Positions 1-11,299 of a DNA stretch of 64,000 nt are shown here, in pieces; the first letter of the stretch is position 1, and each line of letters begins with the position of its first letter. A program made the translations under genes and the position numbers. Source of the DNA: Limnanthes douglasii subsp. nivea (Eukaryota; Streptophyta; Magnoliopsida; Brassicales; Limnanthaceae); NCBI GenBank assembly GCA_036936605.1, contig JAUPFV010000001.1, forward strand, positions 122,210,771 to 122,274,770, written 5' to 3'. A model generated the notes under the pieces. That model did not search any database and was not told the DNA's origin. It saw nothing but the letters and a program-made list of their open reading frames with translations.

Positions 1-1
1 C

Positions 2-1587
2 AAATACGAAGCAGCTATAGCTGGGTTAAAGTTAGCCTACATCTGTGGGGCTAAGAGGGTCAAACTACTAAGCGACTCCCAACTACTTATCCACCATGCC
101 CAAGGCCAATCTGAGGCTAAGAAGGAGCAACTTGCGAAGTATTTACTCCTCCTCAAAAATGAAGCACTTAAGTTTAAAGGTGTTGTCTATGAGCACATTC
201 CCCGGACAGAAAATGAGCTAGCAGACTCATTGGCAACCATAGCATATACGGAGTCATATCCATGGATCCATGTGCTCGAAAGCCCCTCCATTCAACTTAG
301 TAAGGGTAAAGAAGAGGAAATTTTTGAAGTACAAGTGAAACAACCTCAAGACTGGAGGTTTCCTCTCATGCAATATCTCTCTGATGGTGTCGTGCCTCCG
401 GATAAGTCACTAGCCAGAACATTGAAACATAAGGCTCGTGGTTTCATCATATTGAGAGAAGTATTGTACAAAAAGTCCTATAGTAAACCTCTCCTGCACT
501 GTTTGGGGGATGAAGAATCACAAGTGGTCCTCTCCGAATTGCATGATGGTGAGGGATCAGCCCATTGTGGGTTTAGAGCTTTAACAAGAAGGGTTTTACT
601 CTCCAGTTACTATTGGTCATCAATTATGAAAGATGCTAAGGAATTGGTAAGAAGGTGTGACCCATGCCAGAGGTACAATAATGAAATTCATGTACCAGCC
701 ATTCCTTTAGAATCAATTTCTGAGCCCATTCCTTTGGCTCGATGGGGATTGGATTTAGTGGGGCCTCTCCCTGTGGCGTTCGGAGGACGCAAAACTATAA
801 TTGTGGCCATAGATTACTTTTCGAAGTGGATAGAAGTAGCCCCCTAACAGGGACAACATCAAAAGCTGTTATAAAATTCATTCTATCCAACATCTGTTGC
901 AGATTTGGTATCCCACAGAAAATAACAACAGACAATGGGCCACAGTTCGACAATAGGGAAATGGAAAGTCTCTGTGCCTCAAGGGGTATACAACATTTTT
1001 TTTCTTCACCTTTCCACCCACAAGAAAATGGGCAAGTTGAAGTGGCTAACAGAACTATATTGTCCGGTTTAAAGAAGAATTTGGAAGGGGCTGCTGGGAA
1101 GTGGCCTAGTTATCTACAAGAGGTCTTGTGGGCCTACCGGACAACACCTGAGGCTGCAACACAAGAGTCACCCTTTGCTTTGGTCTATGGGATGGATGCA
1201 TTAGCTCCCATAGAGGCAACTCTCCCCTCCTTTCGTGTTCACAACTTCTCCGAACACGCTAACGAGGTGGCAATCAGAGGTCAACTTGATTTGATAGAAG
1301 AAAGACGAGTTAAAGCTCACCTTCGAGTTGCACACTATAAAGGCTTGATGAGAAGCAGGTTTGCTTTCAAAGTTAAAAGAAGAGATTTCCAACCAGAGGA
1401 CAAAGTATTAAGGAATGTCTTCTTACACACTAAAGAAAAACTGTTCGGAAAGTTGGCCCCAACTTGGGAGGGTTCGTATATGGTTGTTGAAAGAATTAAG
1501 CATGGAACTTATTGGTTGGAAGACAAAGATGGCAGAGTTCTAACACATCCTTGGAATATCGAGCATCTCCGGATGTACTTGGAATAG
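2..1587 (+). pseudogene. Ty3/Gypsy (Tat-like) pol, 3' part: RNase H tail, zinc-binding domain, integrase
   Basis: This is the C-terminal half of a retrotransposon polyprotein, cut by the window edge. It opens inside an RNase H of the extra Tat type (motif SDSQLLIHHAQG, then RTENELADSLA near 210-235). An H2C2 zinc-binding region follows (H and H near 540-565, then CDPCQ near 658-672), and then the integrase core, with GLDLVGPLP carrying the first Asp, TDNGPQFD near 930 and HPQENGQVE with the Glu near 1,020. The C-terminal integrase segment ends in HPWNIEHLRMYLE at 1,587. One frameshift in a run of C at 840-844 puts TAA at 845-847, and the other frame continues from there. Integrase inserts the DNA copy of the element into the genome; this copy cannot make it intact. 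The Tat-like assignment rests on domain order and on the antisense gene downstream. Confidence 0.9.
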
Positions 1588-2080
1588 CACTTGTGTAAAT
1601 ATTTACTTGTTTGAACATCCATGTAAATATTTGGGGGCATACTCTTTCCTCCCTGGTGGCACGGAGAGGTTTTAATGAGGTGTCCGGGCTGTTAAATAAA
1701 ATTTGATGCCTTCTTAAAAATTTTCTAAATGTTTTTAAAGTTTTGTCTCTTGTCATACTATCCGGATTGAGATAACTAAGGGCTATTTAAACTCTAGCCG
1801 GAGAACTTAAACACTCTCACAATGCAATAGCTAAAGGCTACTTAAACTCTGGCTATCAAAATTAGAACAAGCAATGAAAGAAGATGATAGTTGTACAGAA
1901 CAGAAATATTCATTGAAATTAATAACTTGAAATTGCCTTGGCCTTCCAAGGACTTTTAAATGATCAAAGTCGAACAACAAAAAACCTGTCCGGTCAAATA
2001 CCGGACACCATTACAAAAAGAGTGTCTTGGCCTTCCAAGGACTTTAGTCTGGATAGAAAATAAACAAAGTGGATCATAAG
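1588..2080. other. Spacer between Gypsy pol and its antisense gene
   Basis: No coding sequence is seen. The stretch lies between the stop of pol (plus strand) and the end of the antisense gene (minus strand), so it probably holds the 3' untranslated part of the antisense transcript. It is rich in TCCGG/CCGGA words, a feature of this whole element up to about 5.6 kb. Confidence 0.6.
1936..2040. repeat. Duplicated short hairpin CCTTGGCCTTCCAAGG plus a TGTCCGG/CCGGACA hairpin
   Basis: CCTTGGCCTTCCAAGG at 1936-1951 recurs as TCTTGGCCTTCCAAGG at 2025-2040; each can pair CCTTGG with CCAAGG. Between them, at about 1,987-2,007, TGTCCGG and CCGGACA flank a 7-nt loop. They lie just beyond the end of the antisense gene and could mark its transcript 3' end; that role is inference. 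Confidence 0.6.
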
Positions 2081-5000
2081 TTAAGGTTGAGCCTTTGAAG
2101 ATGGCTCACCTTCATCTACCTTCTTGCCTTTAGGGTCATCTCTCCCTTCATCCACCCCCTTGCCTTTAGGATCGTCTTTCTCCTCATCTGGGCTCTCTCC
2201 AGTATGTTCTTCATCACCCGAGGAGTCACTGGAGTAGCCATACCTGTCGCCTTCGGCCATCGTGTGGTATGGGAGGTCTTCAGGCTCAACGTAAAGCCAT
2301 AAGTCCCCTAGGTTCTTCTTCGGAAACTTTTCATGGAAGAGTAGAACCATGTCACACCTCACATTCTCAAGCAGTTGATCTTCGCTTTTGATCATCTAGT
2401 TGGCATAAGCATTGATCTTGGCTTGGATCTTGGCCTCATGCTCCTGTAACAAAGTATTTTTCTCCTCGGCAGCCTTGAACACTGCATTCTCAAAAGCAAT
2501 CTTATCAGTGGTTAAGTTGGTAATGACTTTGTCCTTTGCCTTGGTTTCTCCCTCTGAGGTAGCAAGGTCTTTTTCTAGACCGGACAGTTTCTCCTGGAGG
2601 TCTTTGATGGTTTCCTCTAAAGTAGCGACTTTGGTGGTGCTTGTCTTTTGGCTTCTCTTCAACTCCTCGTTTTCTTCTTTCAACATGGCAGCATTGGAGG
2701 TGGCAGTGCGAAGGTCTTCGGACAACCTTTCCTTCTCAGACTTAAGGTCTATAATGATGTCTGCCTGACCCCGGACTTGTCTCTCTAACGTAAGTACAGG
2801 CTGCACATTGCTTAACAAGGAGTGGGCTATGGTATCCTTTTCACTAGAGACAATAAAAGTCTTACCGTTAAAATTGACCGTGTTGGAGCTGCTCGGAGGA
2901 ATGTAAGGCCCTGCAAAGTCATCTCTGGGGAGGTTGAGGAAGTATTCACCAAGCTCACCAAGACCGGTGATGTCCACTCCATCAATGTTGAGATCTCCTC
3001 CCTCAACCTCATCAGTGTGAAAGTCCCCCGGAATCTCTTCGGCGTGCGTTAGGTCAGAAGGCTCAACTTGGAAAGAAGGCTCCGGAGCCCGGAGAGAAAG
3101 CTCGTTTCCCTGAGAAGTTTTTTTCTTCCTCGCCTCCTGGTCTGCACCTTCGCTTCCCTGTTTGCGATTTCTCTTGGAAGCCCTTGGAGGTTTTGGGAGA
3201 TTCGTTTCCTGCCTCTCAGTCTCTTGCTCCACTACTTGCAAGAGAGCAGCATCGATTTGGCTCTGGGCTGGCCCCTCCGGGACTGTTGGAGCATCCTTCT
3301 CAGCATCAGCAGGGTTGACATCACCCATCACCCTTTTTCCCTTTTTCTTCTTGCCTTTCATCTTGCTCGGGGCTTTGGCCCGGCCTGGCAGGACGAGTGT
3401 CCCATCTGGTTCATGGGTCCTCTTGAGCACAACATCTGGAGAAGGTTGGGTGGTGAGCTCCTCCCAAGTCAAGTCTCTCCGACCTGTGGTGTTCCACAGG
3501 TGAGACCTTGCCAAATTTCCACTGGTGAAAGAATCGTGGAATCGGTTCCCCCAGTTCTCAGCAGCCCAGACATTAATTTTGCCACAAATGACCTGTCCGA
3601 CTTTCAAGTGGTCACTAAACTCCTTGGGCAGTTCTGCTAAAACAAAAGTAAGACAAATTAGTATAAACTAGGTCAAAAAAGAAAAGACAAGAGAGACAAA
3701 AATATAAAGGCAAGATGCTTACGGTCACTCCTCCACCTGCTTCTGAGGAGGCTTGGGTTCTCTCCGTCTTTTATCTTCTTGCCATTTTCCTAGGCACCAC
3801 TGACGAACAGGAACTGGGTCCTCCAATTCCTCTCTACCTCCAGCAAATCATCCACGGCCTTGAAGTTATCCCCCATGTTAAAGTGGTAGAAGGGGATGTG
3901 GTGGTTTCTACACAGGCTAGCCACTGCAGCAAACTCCTCCATGGGCAGAGGGATCCCGGACAGCCTTGATGCCATAATGCATGACATAAGGGTATACCAA
4001 GCATTGGGGCTCAGCTGGCTCGGACAGAGTTTGATCAGATGGAAATATCTGACAATCTCTGGGTCTAGTGGGAGCCTGAGCCCCCAGTTGAACAACTCCG
4101 TGAACATAACCACCTCACTTAACTTGCAATCCATGGGGGTCTCCGGATGTATATGGATCCTGATCTTTACATTTTCTGGAATACCCCATTTTGAACGCAT
4201 CCTGCCTAACTCAACAGTGTGGATGAACGCATAGTTGATTTTTTGTAGGGAGAGAAGATAGCTAACGCTGACCTTGTGAAAACAAGGCCCTACTTTTCCC
4301 TCTAGGCTCTCCGGCAGATCCGGATGCCTCAAGTACAACTTTTCTTTGCCCTTGTCCTTCTTGGCAACTATCTCTTTGCTAGTCTGACCGGAGGGCTCAG
4401 ACTCAAACGGGGCTTCTTCAACAGAGTCCTCTATCACTTCCTCCATGATCGTTGAAGGGATTTCAGCAGCTGTAGTGGGGGGAGGGTTCAAATTTGATTC
4501 AGCCTTATCTCCGGACTGATGGGCCTCAGTGCCCCTTTGACTTCTGCTCTCCGGTAAGGTGTTTGGGGCAGAAGTTTCTGGTTGAAGGTTTGGATTGGAG
4601 CCCTCCGGTCCGGACAGCCTGTCCTTAGGAGCTCTAATTGGCACCTCTGATCCGGTGCTGCTATCTTTTGCCCCCGATCTTGAGGGGGTGTTTCTGGTTC
4701 CTTGGCCTTTAACCAGCCAGCCTTTCATCTTATCAACCAGCTTCTCAGGAGAGCGCTCCGTGTCTGATCCCATTGCAAGAAAGGGAGAGGGTTTTCTAAG
4801 GCTAGTGGCTGTGACTCCTGGCTCGACAGTAGGCACTGATTCCTGAACTGAGGAACCAAAGATTATGGGGGAGATGGTGGTTTGAAATAGTTTTCTAGGC
4901 TTGGTACCTTTGGAAGAGGACGAGCCACGATCTGACTCAGATGCAGAAGTGATAGGTCTGTCAACATGTGAGGCAGGTAACCCTGCAGCAATCCGTCTCT

Positions 5001-5082
5001 CTCTTTCGAGTTTTTGAGCCTTCTCTAACTCAGAAAGGTTGAGCCACCCGCCTTTGACAAGAGCGTTCCTCGCTGTAAACAT
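2081..5082 (-). pseudogene. Antisense gene of the Gypsy element, two exons, putative gypsy-type transposon protein family
   Basis: A gene lies opposite to pol, between integrase and the 3' LTR. Exon 1 runs from the ATG at 5,082 to 3,723 and exon 2 from 3,636 to about 2,081. The exon 1 product has a long Ser/Pro/Glu-rich N-terminus and then a folded region from about residue 255 (YLRHPDLP to WRTQFLFVSGA) that resembles the Pfam 'putative gypsy type transposon' family (PF04195). Exon 2 encodes a Lys-rich, NLS-like stretch and then a coiled coil near its C-terminus (LKSEKERLSEDL and following), ending in an acidic DDPKGKK tail. Two TAG codons interrupt the frame: one at 3,790-3,792, where the family would have Trp after VSGA, and one at 2,396-2,398, after which the frame stays open to 2,081. 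Antisense ORFs at this position are established for Tat-lineage elements such as Grande and RIRE2; their function is unknown. Confidence 0.8.
3637..3722 (-). other. 86-bp GT-AG intron of the antisense gene
   Basis: On the minus strand the donor is GTAAGC and the acceptor a T-rich TTTTAG. Splicing joins one leftover base of exon 1 to CA of exon 2, making a Pro codon and keeping both frames open (SDP followed by ELPKEFSDHLK). The phase match over a short AT-rich segment is good evidence that the intron is real. Confidence 0.75.
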
Positions 5083-5504
5083 AAACTATTGAACTAAGTT
5101 TTTTGCTTTAGAGAGAGAAAGCTTTGAGAGTTTTTTACAGAAGTAAGTTTGAAGGAGATGGTAAAATAGTAGAAATGAATTTGTATTTATAGTAAATCTG
5201 AAAAAGCAGTTGATTCCTAGGAGAATTCGAAAAGTTTGGCAATGATTAAAAGACGGCGCTGATGTCACCACCTGTAATTAAAGAGGTTGCTTTTTGAAGA
5301 AGGCGGGTTCGAGATTCAAGGTGAAAAAACGGCTGAAGCAACCAATCAGAGAGCGACACGTGTCCCACAAACTCTCGCAAAAACCGTTTTGAATTCGTAA
5401 AGCTTTATCTGTCCGGATAAACCCATAGACCTATCCGGATTGAAACTACCTCTGACATCGGACTGTTTTTCAGGTCTTTGGCAAGGATACTTGCACAAAC
5501 ACCT
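5083..5504. promoter_or_regulatory. Region between antisense gene start and polypurine tract
   Basis: No ORF of note. It must contain the 5' leader and promoter of the antisense gene if that gene has its own. I see no unambiguous TATA box. CCGGAT/TCCGG words remain common. Confidence 0.35.
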
Positions 5505-5514
5505 AAAAAAGGGG
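5505..5514 (+). other. Polypurine tract of the Gypsy element
   Basis: AAAAAAGGGG is followed by CTCC and then TG of the LTR. The second Gypsy at 61 kb has GGGGGAGCCC directly before its TGATAAGG start, which supports this boundary. Confidence 0.6.
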
Positions 5515-5518
5515 CTCC

Positions 5519-5945
5519 TGATGAGTCTGAATTCTGCACGCTCCCCAGACAAGGACAGATCGGTCCAAGGCCTCCGGACCGGACAGATCACACGAACCGG
5601 AAAAATCATTTTGAATACTATGACCATAGGACTGTTCGAACTATGACAAAAGTACTAAAAAACCTAAACACTTCTTGACTAAGCTACTTGGTCTCCTACT
5701 TAGAGCTCATGGGTCTTTGAACATGACTCGGGTCCATTAAACATGACCCGAAAGCCCATAAGGGCCCAAACATCAGGGTATAAATACCCAACCACCTGCA
5801 TTAACTGTGGGTAAGGAGAATTAACTACTACCAAGCTGCTTAATTATCTCTCTACTCTCTACTCTAAACATTTAACACCCACACACCACCATAAAACACC
5901 AACTGAAATTACCAGCCTACCCTCAGGCAATTATTATCCACACCA
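5519..5945 (+). mobile_element. 3' LTR of the first Gypsy element
   Basis: It begins TGATGAGTCTGAATTC and ends CCACACCA (427 bp). The proposed start matches another LTR at 63,801 (TGATGAAGACTGAATT). The ending matches the solo LTR on the minus strand at 33.2-33.6 kb, which also shares the GGCCCA words, TATA box and the TTAATTATCTCTCTA stretch downstream of it. The 5' LTR is outside the window, so the target duplication cannot be checked. Confidence 0.7.
5779..5785 (+). promoter_or_regulatory. LTR TATA box
   Basis: TATAAAT at the expected place in the LTR, with a pyrimidine-rich ACTCTACTCT stretch about 65 bp downstream that is typical of the start of R. Confidence 0.6.
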
Positions 5946-6985
5946 GTTTCAAATGTCTTTATATTATCAGTCATGAAAATGTAGCTTGAATTATTAGAAT
6001 TTTTTGTTTTACTGTTAATATAGGTAAACCTGCATGTGAAGTAGTTTGGTAGAAATTATATTAATCACCTTAGTCCTTTGATATTTTCCTCGAAGGTGAC
6101 TGGAGAGCCTCAGATTCAACGTAAAAATGATACAATAGTTGTCATTAACTTGAGGCTGAAAGCATTTCACAAGCAAACTGAATTGGTACTATTTATTCAT
6201 ATTTCAATGTTATATTTATGTATTTTGGATAAACAAGTTATTCTATTAGGTTTACATATCCAATTGTTATTCTCCATAATGACAGTGGCAATAGGGTATT
6301 AACAAGGGTTATACACTGCTTCTTATGACGGGAAACTAGAATCTTGATAGTGATTGTATTTAGCGTGTTCGTGTACCAGTTGAATATAGTTAAAACTATG
6401 GAAATCTTGTCACGTATGTGTATTTATTAGTTATTTTTAGCATGACGTGTATTTTTACACACTTAAAAACGCAATTGAATTAGAATGTAACGAATTACAA
6501 TCATTAGTTTCTTTTAACTAGTGATGTTGTATCTCATGCTTATTATTCTTGTATTTTGATTTTATTTTATTTTATTGTAGCCAAATTTTATGTTTTATTT
6601 TCAAATTTTAGTATATTTTATCTTAGCCAAATCTTATGTTGTGTTTCCTTCCTATATGTTTAGGAGATGCAGAAGAAATGTGTAAGAAGGAATGACAAAC
6701 ATCTGCTATGGTGAAGATTTCTCAGACTTAGGCTTGGACTTGGTAGTTGCTGGTAGGATGAAGATCATACAATTTTTGAATCATATTTTTCTATTTTTGA
6801 ATCATGTTTTTTTATTCCGGTTTAGCTATATTATATTTTGAATTTTCGAATCAGGACATAGAGTTGTATAACTATGCACGTTTTTTTAAAAAACATTCAT
6901 TAAGTTTAACAACGGGTTTGTAATATTTTTAATGACTGCAACAATCACTTATCATGAAATAGAAGTGCAATGAATGCTACTGCGA
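5946..6985. other. AT-rich stretch without recognisable gene
   Basis: A 74-codon open frame at 6,078 has no recognisable domain. Some of this DNA may be interior of the CACTA element that ends at 7,267, but I cannot find that element's other end. Confidence 0.5.
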
Positions 6986-7267
6986 CAAACACACTAACAA
7001 AATTAACTTTGGATAAATTTGTGCCATGCAACCGCAATGAACCTTGCAACGACTTGACCCGATTCCACCTGGGTCAAATGTTGCAACGATGCTCGTTGTA
7101 AAACCATGGCAAAAGAGTTATGATGGCAACTGAGTTTCGTTAATGACTCCACGTAACACAACTGGAGCTTCCGGTCTCCAACCCATTGCAAAGTGCTTTT
7201 TACAACGATATTAAAACAATTTTCATTGTTCTCTAATCCGTTGTAAAAGCCAGTTTATCCAGTAGTG
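6986..7267 (-). mobile_element. CACTA (En/Spm-type) transposon terminus
   Basis: Read on the minus strand, the segment starts exactly CACTACTGGATAAACTGGC, a typical plant CACTA terminal inverted repeat. Inward of it are repeated subterminal words of the GTTGTAAAA / GTTGCAA / ACAACG type over roughly 270 bp. CGT follows on the plus strand and would be the 3-bp target duplication. The opposite end is not recognised, so this is either truncated or very diverged. Confidence 0.65.
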
Positions 7268-7284
7268 CGTAAAAAACCAAACTT

Positions 7285-9245
7285 AGTATTTTTGAATTAT
7301 TTTGGAGCTGTAGTTTTAAAGATATAATATTTTAAAATAATATACCAAAATTGTTTTATGTGCAACCAAATTTCTATTAATGCCACAACTTACTCTTAAT
7401 TACACAACTAGAACAAAGATGTTATTTCACAACCAAATTACTCTTAATTACGCAACTCAAACATAGTTATTTTTTCCAAACTAATTTTACAACCAGAATA
7501 CTTCTATTTTCGCAACCAAATGGAGTAAAAAAATAAATAGATAATATTTCATAGACTTAGTTTTGTTCGTATTTTAAAAAAACCAATTGTATTTTCATAT
7601 TTGTTTTTTGGAGCTACGGTTTGAAGTATATGACATTAAAAAAACTATAACATAATAGTTTTTCCACAACCAAATTCCTATTTACGCATCCACTTATAAC
7701 GTAATTATGCACACAAAAATTGACTAATTTCATAACCAGATTGTACATAATTACGCACTATGTCAACATTTGGTATTTTCACAACTAAACAAGACATAAT
7801 TATGCAACCAAACTAACAAATACCAAATATACCCAAATTTGTTTTTTTTGAAATCACTCTTTTTCAAACAATTGTCAAAATATTTACATGAATGTATGAA
7901 ATCAAATAAATAATATAACTAAACAATCATATAATTATAAAACAACAACCAAATAACTCGATACAATAAAAAACATAACAAAAAGAGAAACTGAAAAATA
8001 CTAGAGTTATCAATAAACGATCGATAAATGAAGAAGAACAAAGAAAAAAATGATCGAAAATTATAAAATCTCTTGACCAAAGGAAGAACAAAAAACATAT
8101 CTAAAAACAACAGAGGAGATTGATCGAATGAAAAAAGAAAACAAATAGATCGAGATCGTAGTTACAAAATTTGGGTATGATAGATATTACAAAAATCCAG
8201 ATGGTTATTAGTAGTTTAATTTCAAAACCATGTGGTTATCAGTACTTTCTCAAACCATCGGTTTTTATCGGTATATAGTTTTGATTCTAGATGGTTATTA
8301 TCAAGAATGATTATACATGTTGTGTTATGGTTGGGGTTTAGTTTCCTTCCATACTTTACGGTTTGAGTATATGTAATAAAATTATGACCTATAATTGGGA
8401 TGAGACAACTCGTATGATAAATTCATCATACACTATCCAAAATACATAAAAATGAGGATAATCTACCAATAACCATCAAATATCAAAATTATTTACCAAT
8501 AACCATTCAAAGTTTAATAAAATATGGAAACCAACTAATTTTAAAATTAAAATACCGATAACACTTGAACTTTCTATTAACACCAATATACCTCTTAACC
8601 ATTTTTTATTTCTATTCTTTTTTGTTTTTTTCTAAATTTAATATCTTTTAAACATAGCTCTAAAAAAATCCGAAAATACCATTGGCTTTATTTTTTTAAT
8701 ACGAACTAAAGTAGATCCATGAAAGATATTTTTTTAATATTTTTGTTAAGTAATTACGTGTAATTTGGTTACAAAATAATTTTGGAAAATCCATCATGTT
8801 CCAATAATGAAATTACATATAATTTGGTTACAAAAAAATTATTGTGTTTAGTTGTAGAATTATGTGTAATTTCGTTGCAAATCAGAAATTGTATCCAGTT
8901 GCGGAATTGTGTGCGAATGTACTGCATAAATAAGAAAAAAAACGTTATATAAATAGGATTTTTGGTTGCAAAAAAGCAAGTGTGTTCACTAGTGGAATTA
9001 CGTCTAAATAGGTTGCGTAAATAAAAAATAAAGAGTTACTTGGTTGTGAAATAAGTCTAGAATAAACAATTATCTTTTAGTTACAAGTATTGCGTGTATT
9101 TGGTTGGAAAAAAAACTATGTTCCACTTGCATAATTAAGTGTAATTTGGTTGCAAAAATAAGAAAATAAACAAAAATTCTTATCAAATATTATTCATGGA
9201 TTTCATTTTGTTCATCTCTAAAAAATAGAAATTATATGTGTTTTT
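7285..9245. repeat. Large imperfect inverted repeat (outer arms about 0.6 kb)
   Basis: The left arm (about 7,285-7,900) carries many AATTACGCAACCA and TTTCACAACCA words. The right arm (about 8,640-9,245) carries the reverse complements (TGGTTGCGTAATT, GGTTACAAAA). A longer matching stretch, TTCGTATT..AAAAAAACCA..GGTATTTTC..GAGCTA, is readable in inverse orientation near 7,560-7,625 and 8,640-8,720. There is no credible ORF. It looks like a foldback or non-autonomous MULE-type element. Confidence 0.55.
8190..8595. repeat. Inner inverted repeat nested at the centre of the foldback
   Basis: ATGGTTATTAGTAGTTTAA, CATGTGGTTATCAGTA and ATCGGTTTTTATCGG on the left face TACCAATAACCAT and ATACCGATAACAC on the right, around a centre near 8,390. 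Such GGTTATTGGTA arms look like the ends of a separate element inserted into the loop of the outer repeat. Confidence 0.45.
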
Positions 9246-10310
9246 ATAATTTTGTTTGGGTCAGGGTTTGAAACGTATGGAGGTTAAAATAACTAATTGT
9301 TAAGGTTGTACATGTTTTGTGTATTCAGAGGTATTGTTGGAAGCTTATATATTTCATGTAATTTTTGGTAAACTTCAAAATCCATCATATTCACATCCAT
9401 AATAATGGTAATGCATGTCCAAAACTGACGAAGTGTTTTAGTCACAAGTGATGGATAAAGTTTATTCATAAAATATTGACATTGTTCATAATATCAACGA
9501 GAAATCATCGATTTGTTAATGAAATGTCAAACAAGGAAATATTTGACAAGATTTAAAGAGTGTGAAAATAAAAATCTTATGTTGGATACGTCGACCGTGA
9601 TGTATATAAAGATGAAGATGTCAATTCTAAATACTCAATATATACCGATAAGGGTCGAACCAATGTGATGAGTGATATTTCGAAATCGGCATGAGTATTG
9701 GGCTTGAAATGATAAAGAAGTTTAAGAGAAAGTGGATCGTGATACTGAAGAGCAGTTTAATACATAGTATGAGGATAGAGCTATGGACGGGAATGATCAA
9801 GGTATGTTTGGTGAGTATGTAAACATGTTATTTAGGAGAATTAAAACTAAACTATTGTTGGAGAGATGGTCGTAGAGGTTTATGAAGTGGTATTTTATCT
9901 CTTAGGATATAAAGATCAGGTTGTTGATATATGGAGACTCGTTAACCTCCGCAATAAAATATGAAATCTACATATTTTTTAAATTCTCTAGGTAGTGCAT
10001 GTGCTTGTCACAGTTGCACCTAAAAAAGGTTAATTTTATCGATGCATGGATGTTATCGTCCTATCTATTTTTTAAAATTATAGATGTGAATCTTCATCTT
10101 TTTATGTTAAAAAAGAGAATGGTTTCCAGATATTATTTAGGAACCTTCTTAAAATTATACATAATATTTAATATCATTCTTTCATCAAGGTTAGACAATA
10201 ATTATCTTTTTCATTAGGTTGTGTTTGGATGCAGTAATCAACTCAATGATTTTTAGTTTTCTAAGGAAGTTTATAAAAAAATTGAGCTTTTTCAATGATG
10301 TGAGTGAGAA
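9246..10310. other. AT-rich stretch without recognisable gene
   Basis: Only short open frames, none with a family signature. About 9,540-9,860 reads as broken coding DNA, with frames rich in Asp and Glu, but I cannot place it in a family. Confidence 0.4.
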
Positions 10311-10500
10311 ATAAACTACGAACAAGCTTAATCCGGAGAGATGTTACTAATAGTACAAACCATACTAACTATTATCCTAGGTCACCTAAAACCCTATAGT
10401 GGATTTGTGGAAGAACAGAGAAAGGGCTTTGGATTGTCTGAGAATTGATGAGTGTACTTGCAGTATACTCTCCTCACATTTGAGAGTAGATTTAAACAAT
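10311..10500 (+). mobile_element. Copia-1 5' LTR (partial)
   Basis: It shares ordered blocks with 13,997-14,170: AACAAGCT, GTTACTAATAGTACAAA, CATACTAACTATTATC, TTTGGATTGTC. The two copies differ at many positions, so the insertion is old. The right end runs almost directly into the gag remnant, so the LTR end and gag N-terminus have been lost. Confidence 0.55.
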
Positions 10501-10519
10501 TAATAACTTATTTAACAAC

Positions 10520-11160
10520 TTGGCTAGTTTAAACCGAACAACATCTAACTATGCAACCATTAGAGGAGATAACAGATCAACAAACAACGATGTAAGCAAT
10601 TACATAGGCCATAACAACTTTGGGGGCCAAAGAAGAGGCTATTATGGAAGAAATAACAAGTTAAGAAGAATGTATGGTTTTAGAGAAGGCATAAGTGGTA
10701 GGTATACCACTCCAGACAAACAAACTTACCAAGTTTATGGTAAATATGGTCATTTAGAGGCCTATTGTTGTTTCATGGATGACAAAACTATGATACAAGG
10801 CAGAACATTAGCAAAGTGCTTTCATTGCAACACAAGATCAACAAACTGATAATGTTTGGTACCTGGATAGTGGTGCTACTCATCATGCCACATAAACCCC
10901 TAACCTATTGAGCCATAAGGCTGAGTATTATGGTAAGAAAATCATAACTATTGATAGTAGTGAGCAACTAAAAATCAAACACTTAGGGAATTATAGTCTA
11001 AAAATATCTACTACCAAAACATTGGCTCTAAATAAGATTTTACATGTTCCTGGAATCAGCCAAAATCTAATGTTTTCTAATCAGCTCACTCTATCTAATC
11101 GTGGTTATCTTGAATTTTACCATTATATTTGTTTCGTTAAGGATAATGCCACATAGGAAT
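10520..11160 (+). pseudogene. Copia-1 gag C-terminus and protease
   Basis: A Gly/Arg/Asn-rich stretch leads to a degenerate zinc knuckle (YQVYGKYGHLEAYC, where two Cys of the CCHC have changed). After a stop and frame change comes the aspartic protease motif WYLDSGATHHAT near 10,860-10,895, then a protease body (LGNYSLKISTTKTLALNKI, HVPGISQNLM). Protease would cleave the polyprotein. The order and spacing fit Copia, but the frame is broken several times. Confidence 0.8.
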
Positions 11161-11299
11161 TGTTTCTTATATGGACAATTAGACATGGTCTATCCAAGCT
11201 AGAAGGAGCTAATAGGTCTAAAATATCAAGTTCTAAAGGTCCAAGTTCTACTCTTAGATTCTTTAATGTTTCTATCTTACCTAACGGTACGTCTGTTTT

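Noticed and set aside
2412..3640. Plus-strand open frames of 76-190 codons
   Set aside because: They are shadows of the antisense gene on the minus strand, which has family similarity, an intron and a coiled coil.
3715..4846. Plus-strand open frames opposite exon 1 of the antisense gene
   Set aside because: Same reason: no domain, and the opposite strand reads as a conserved protein.
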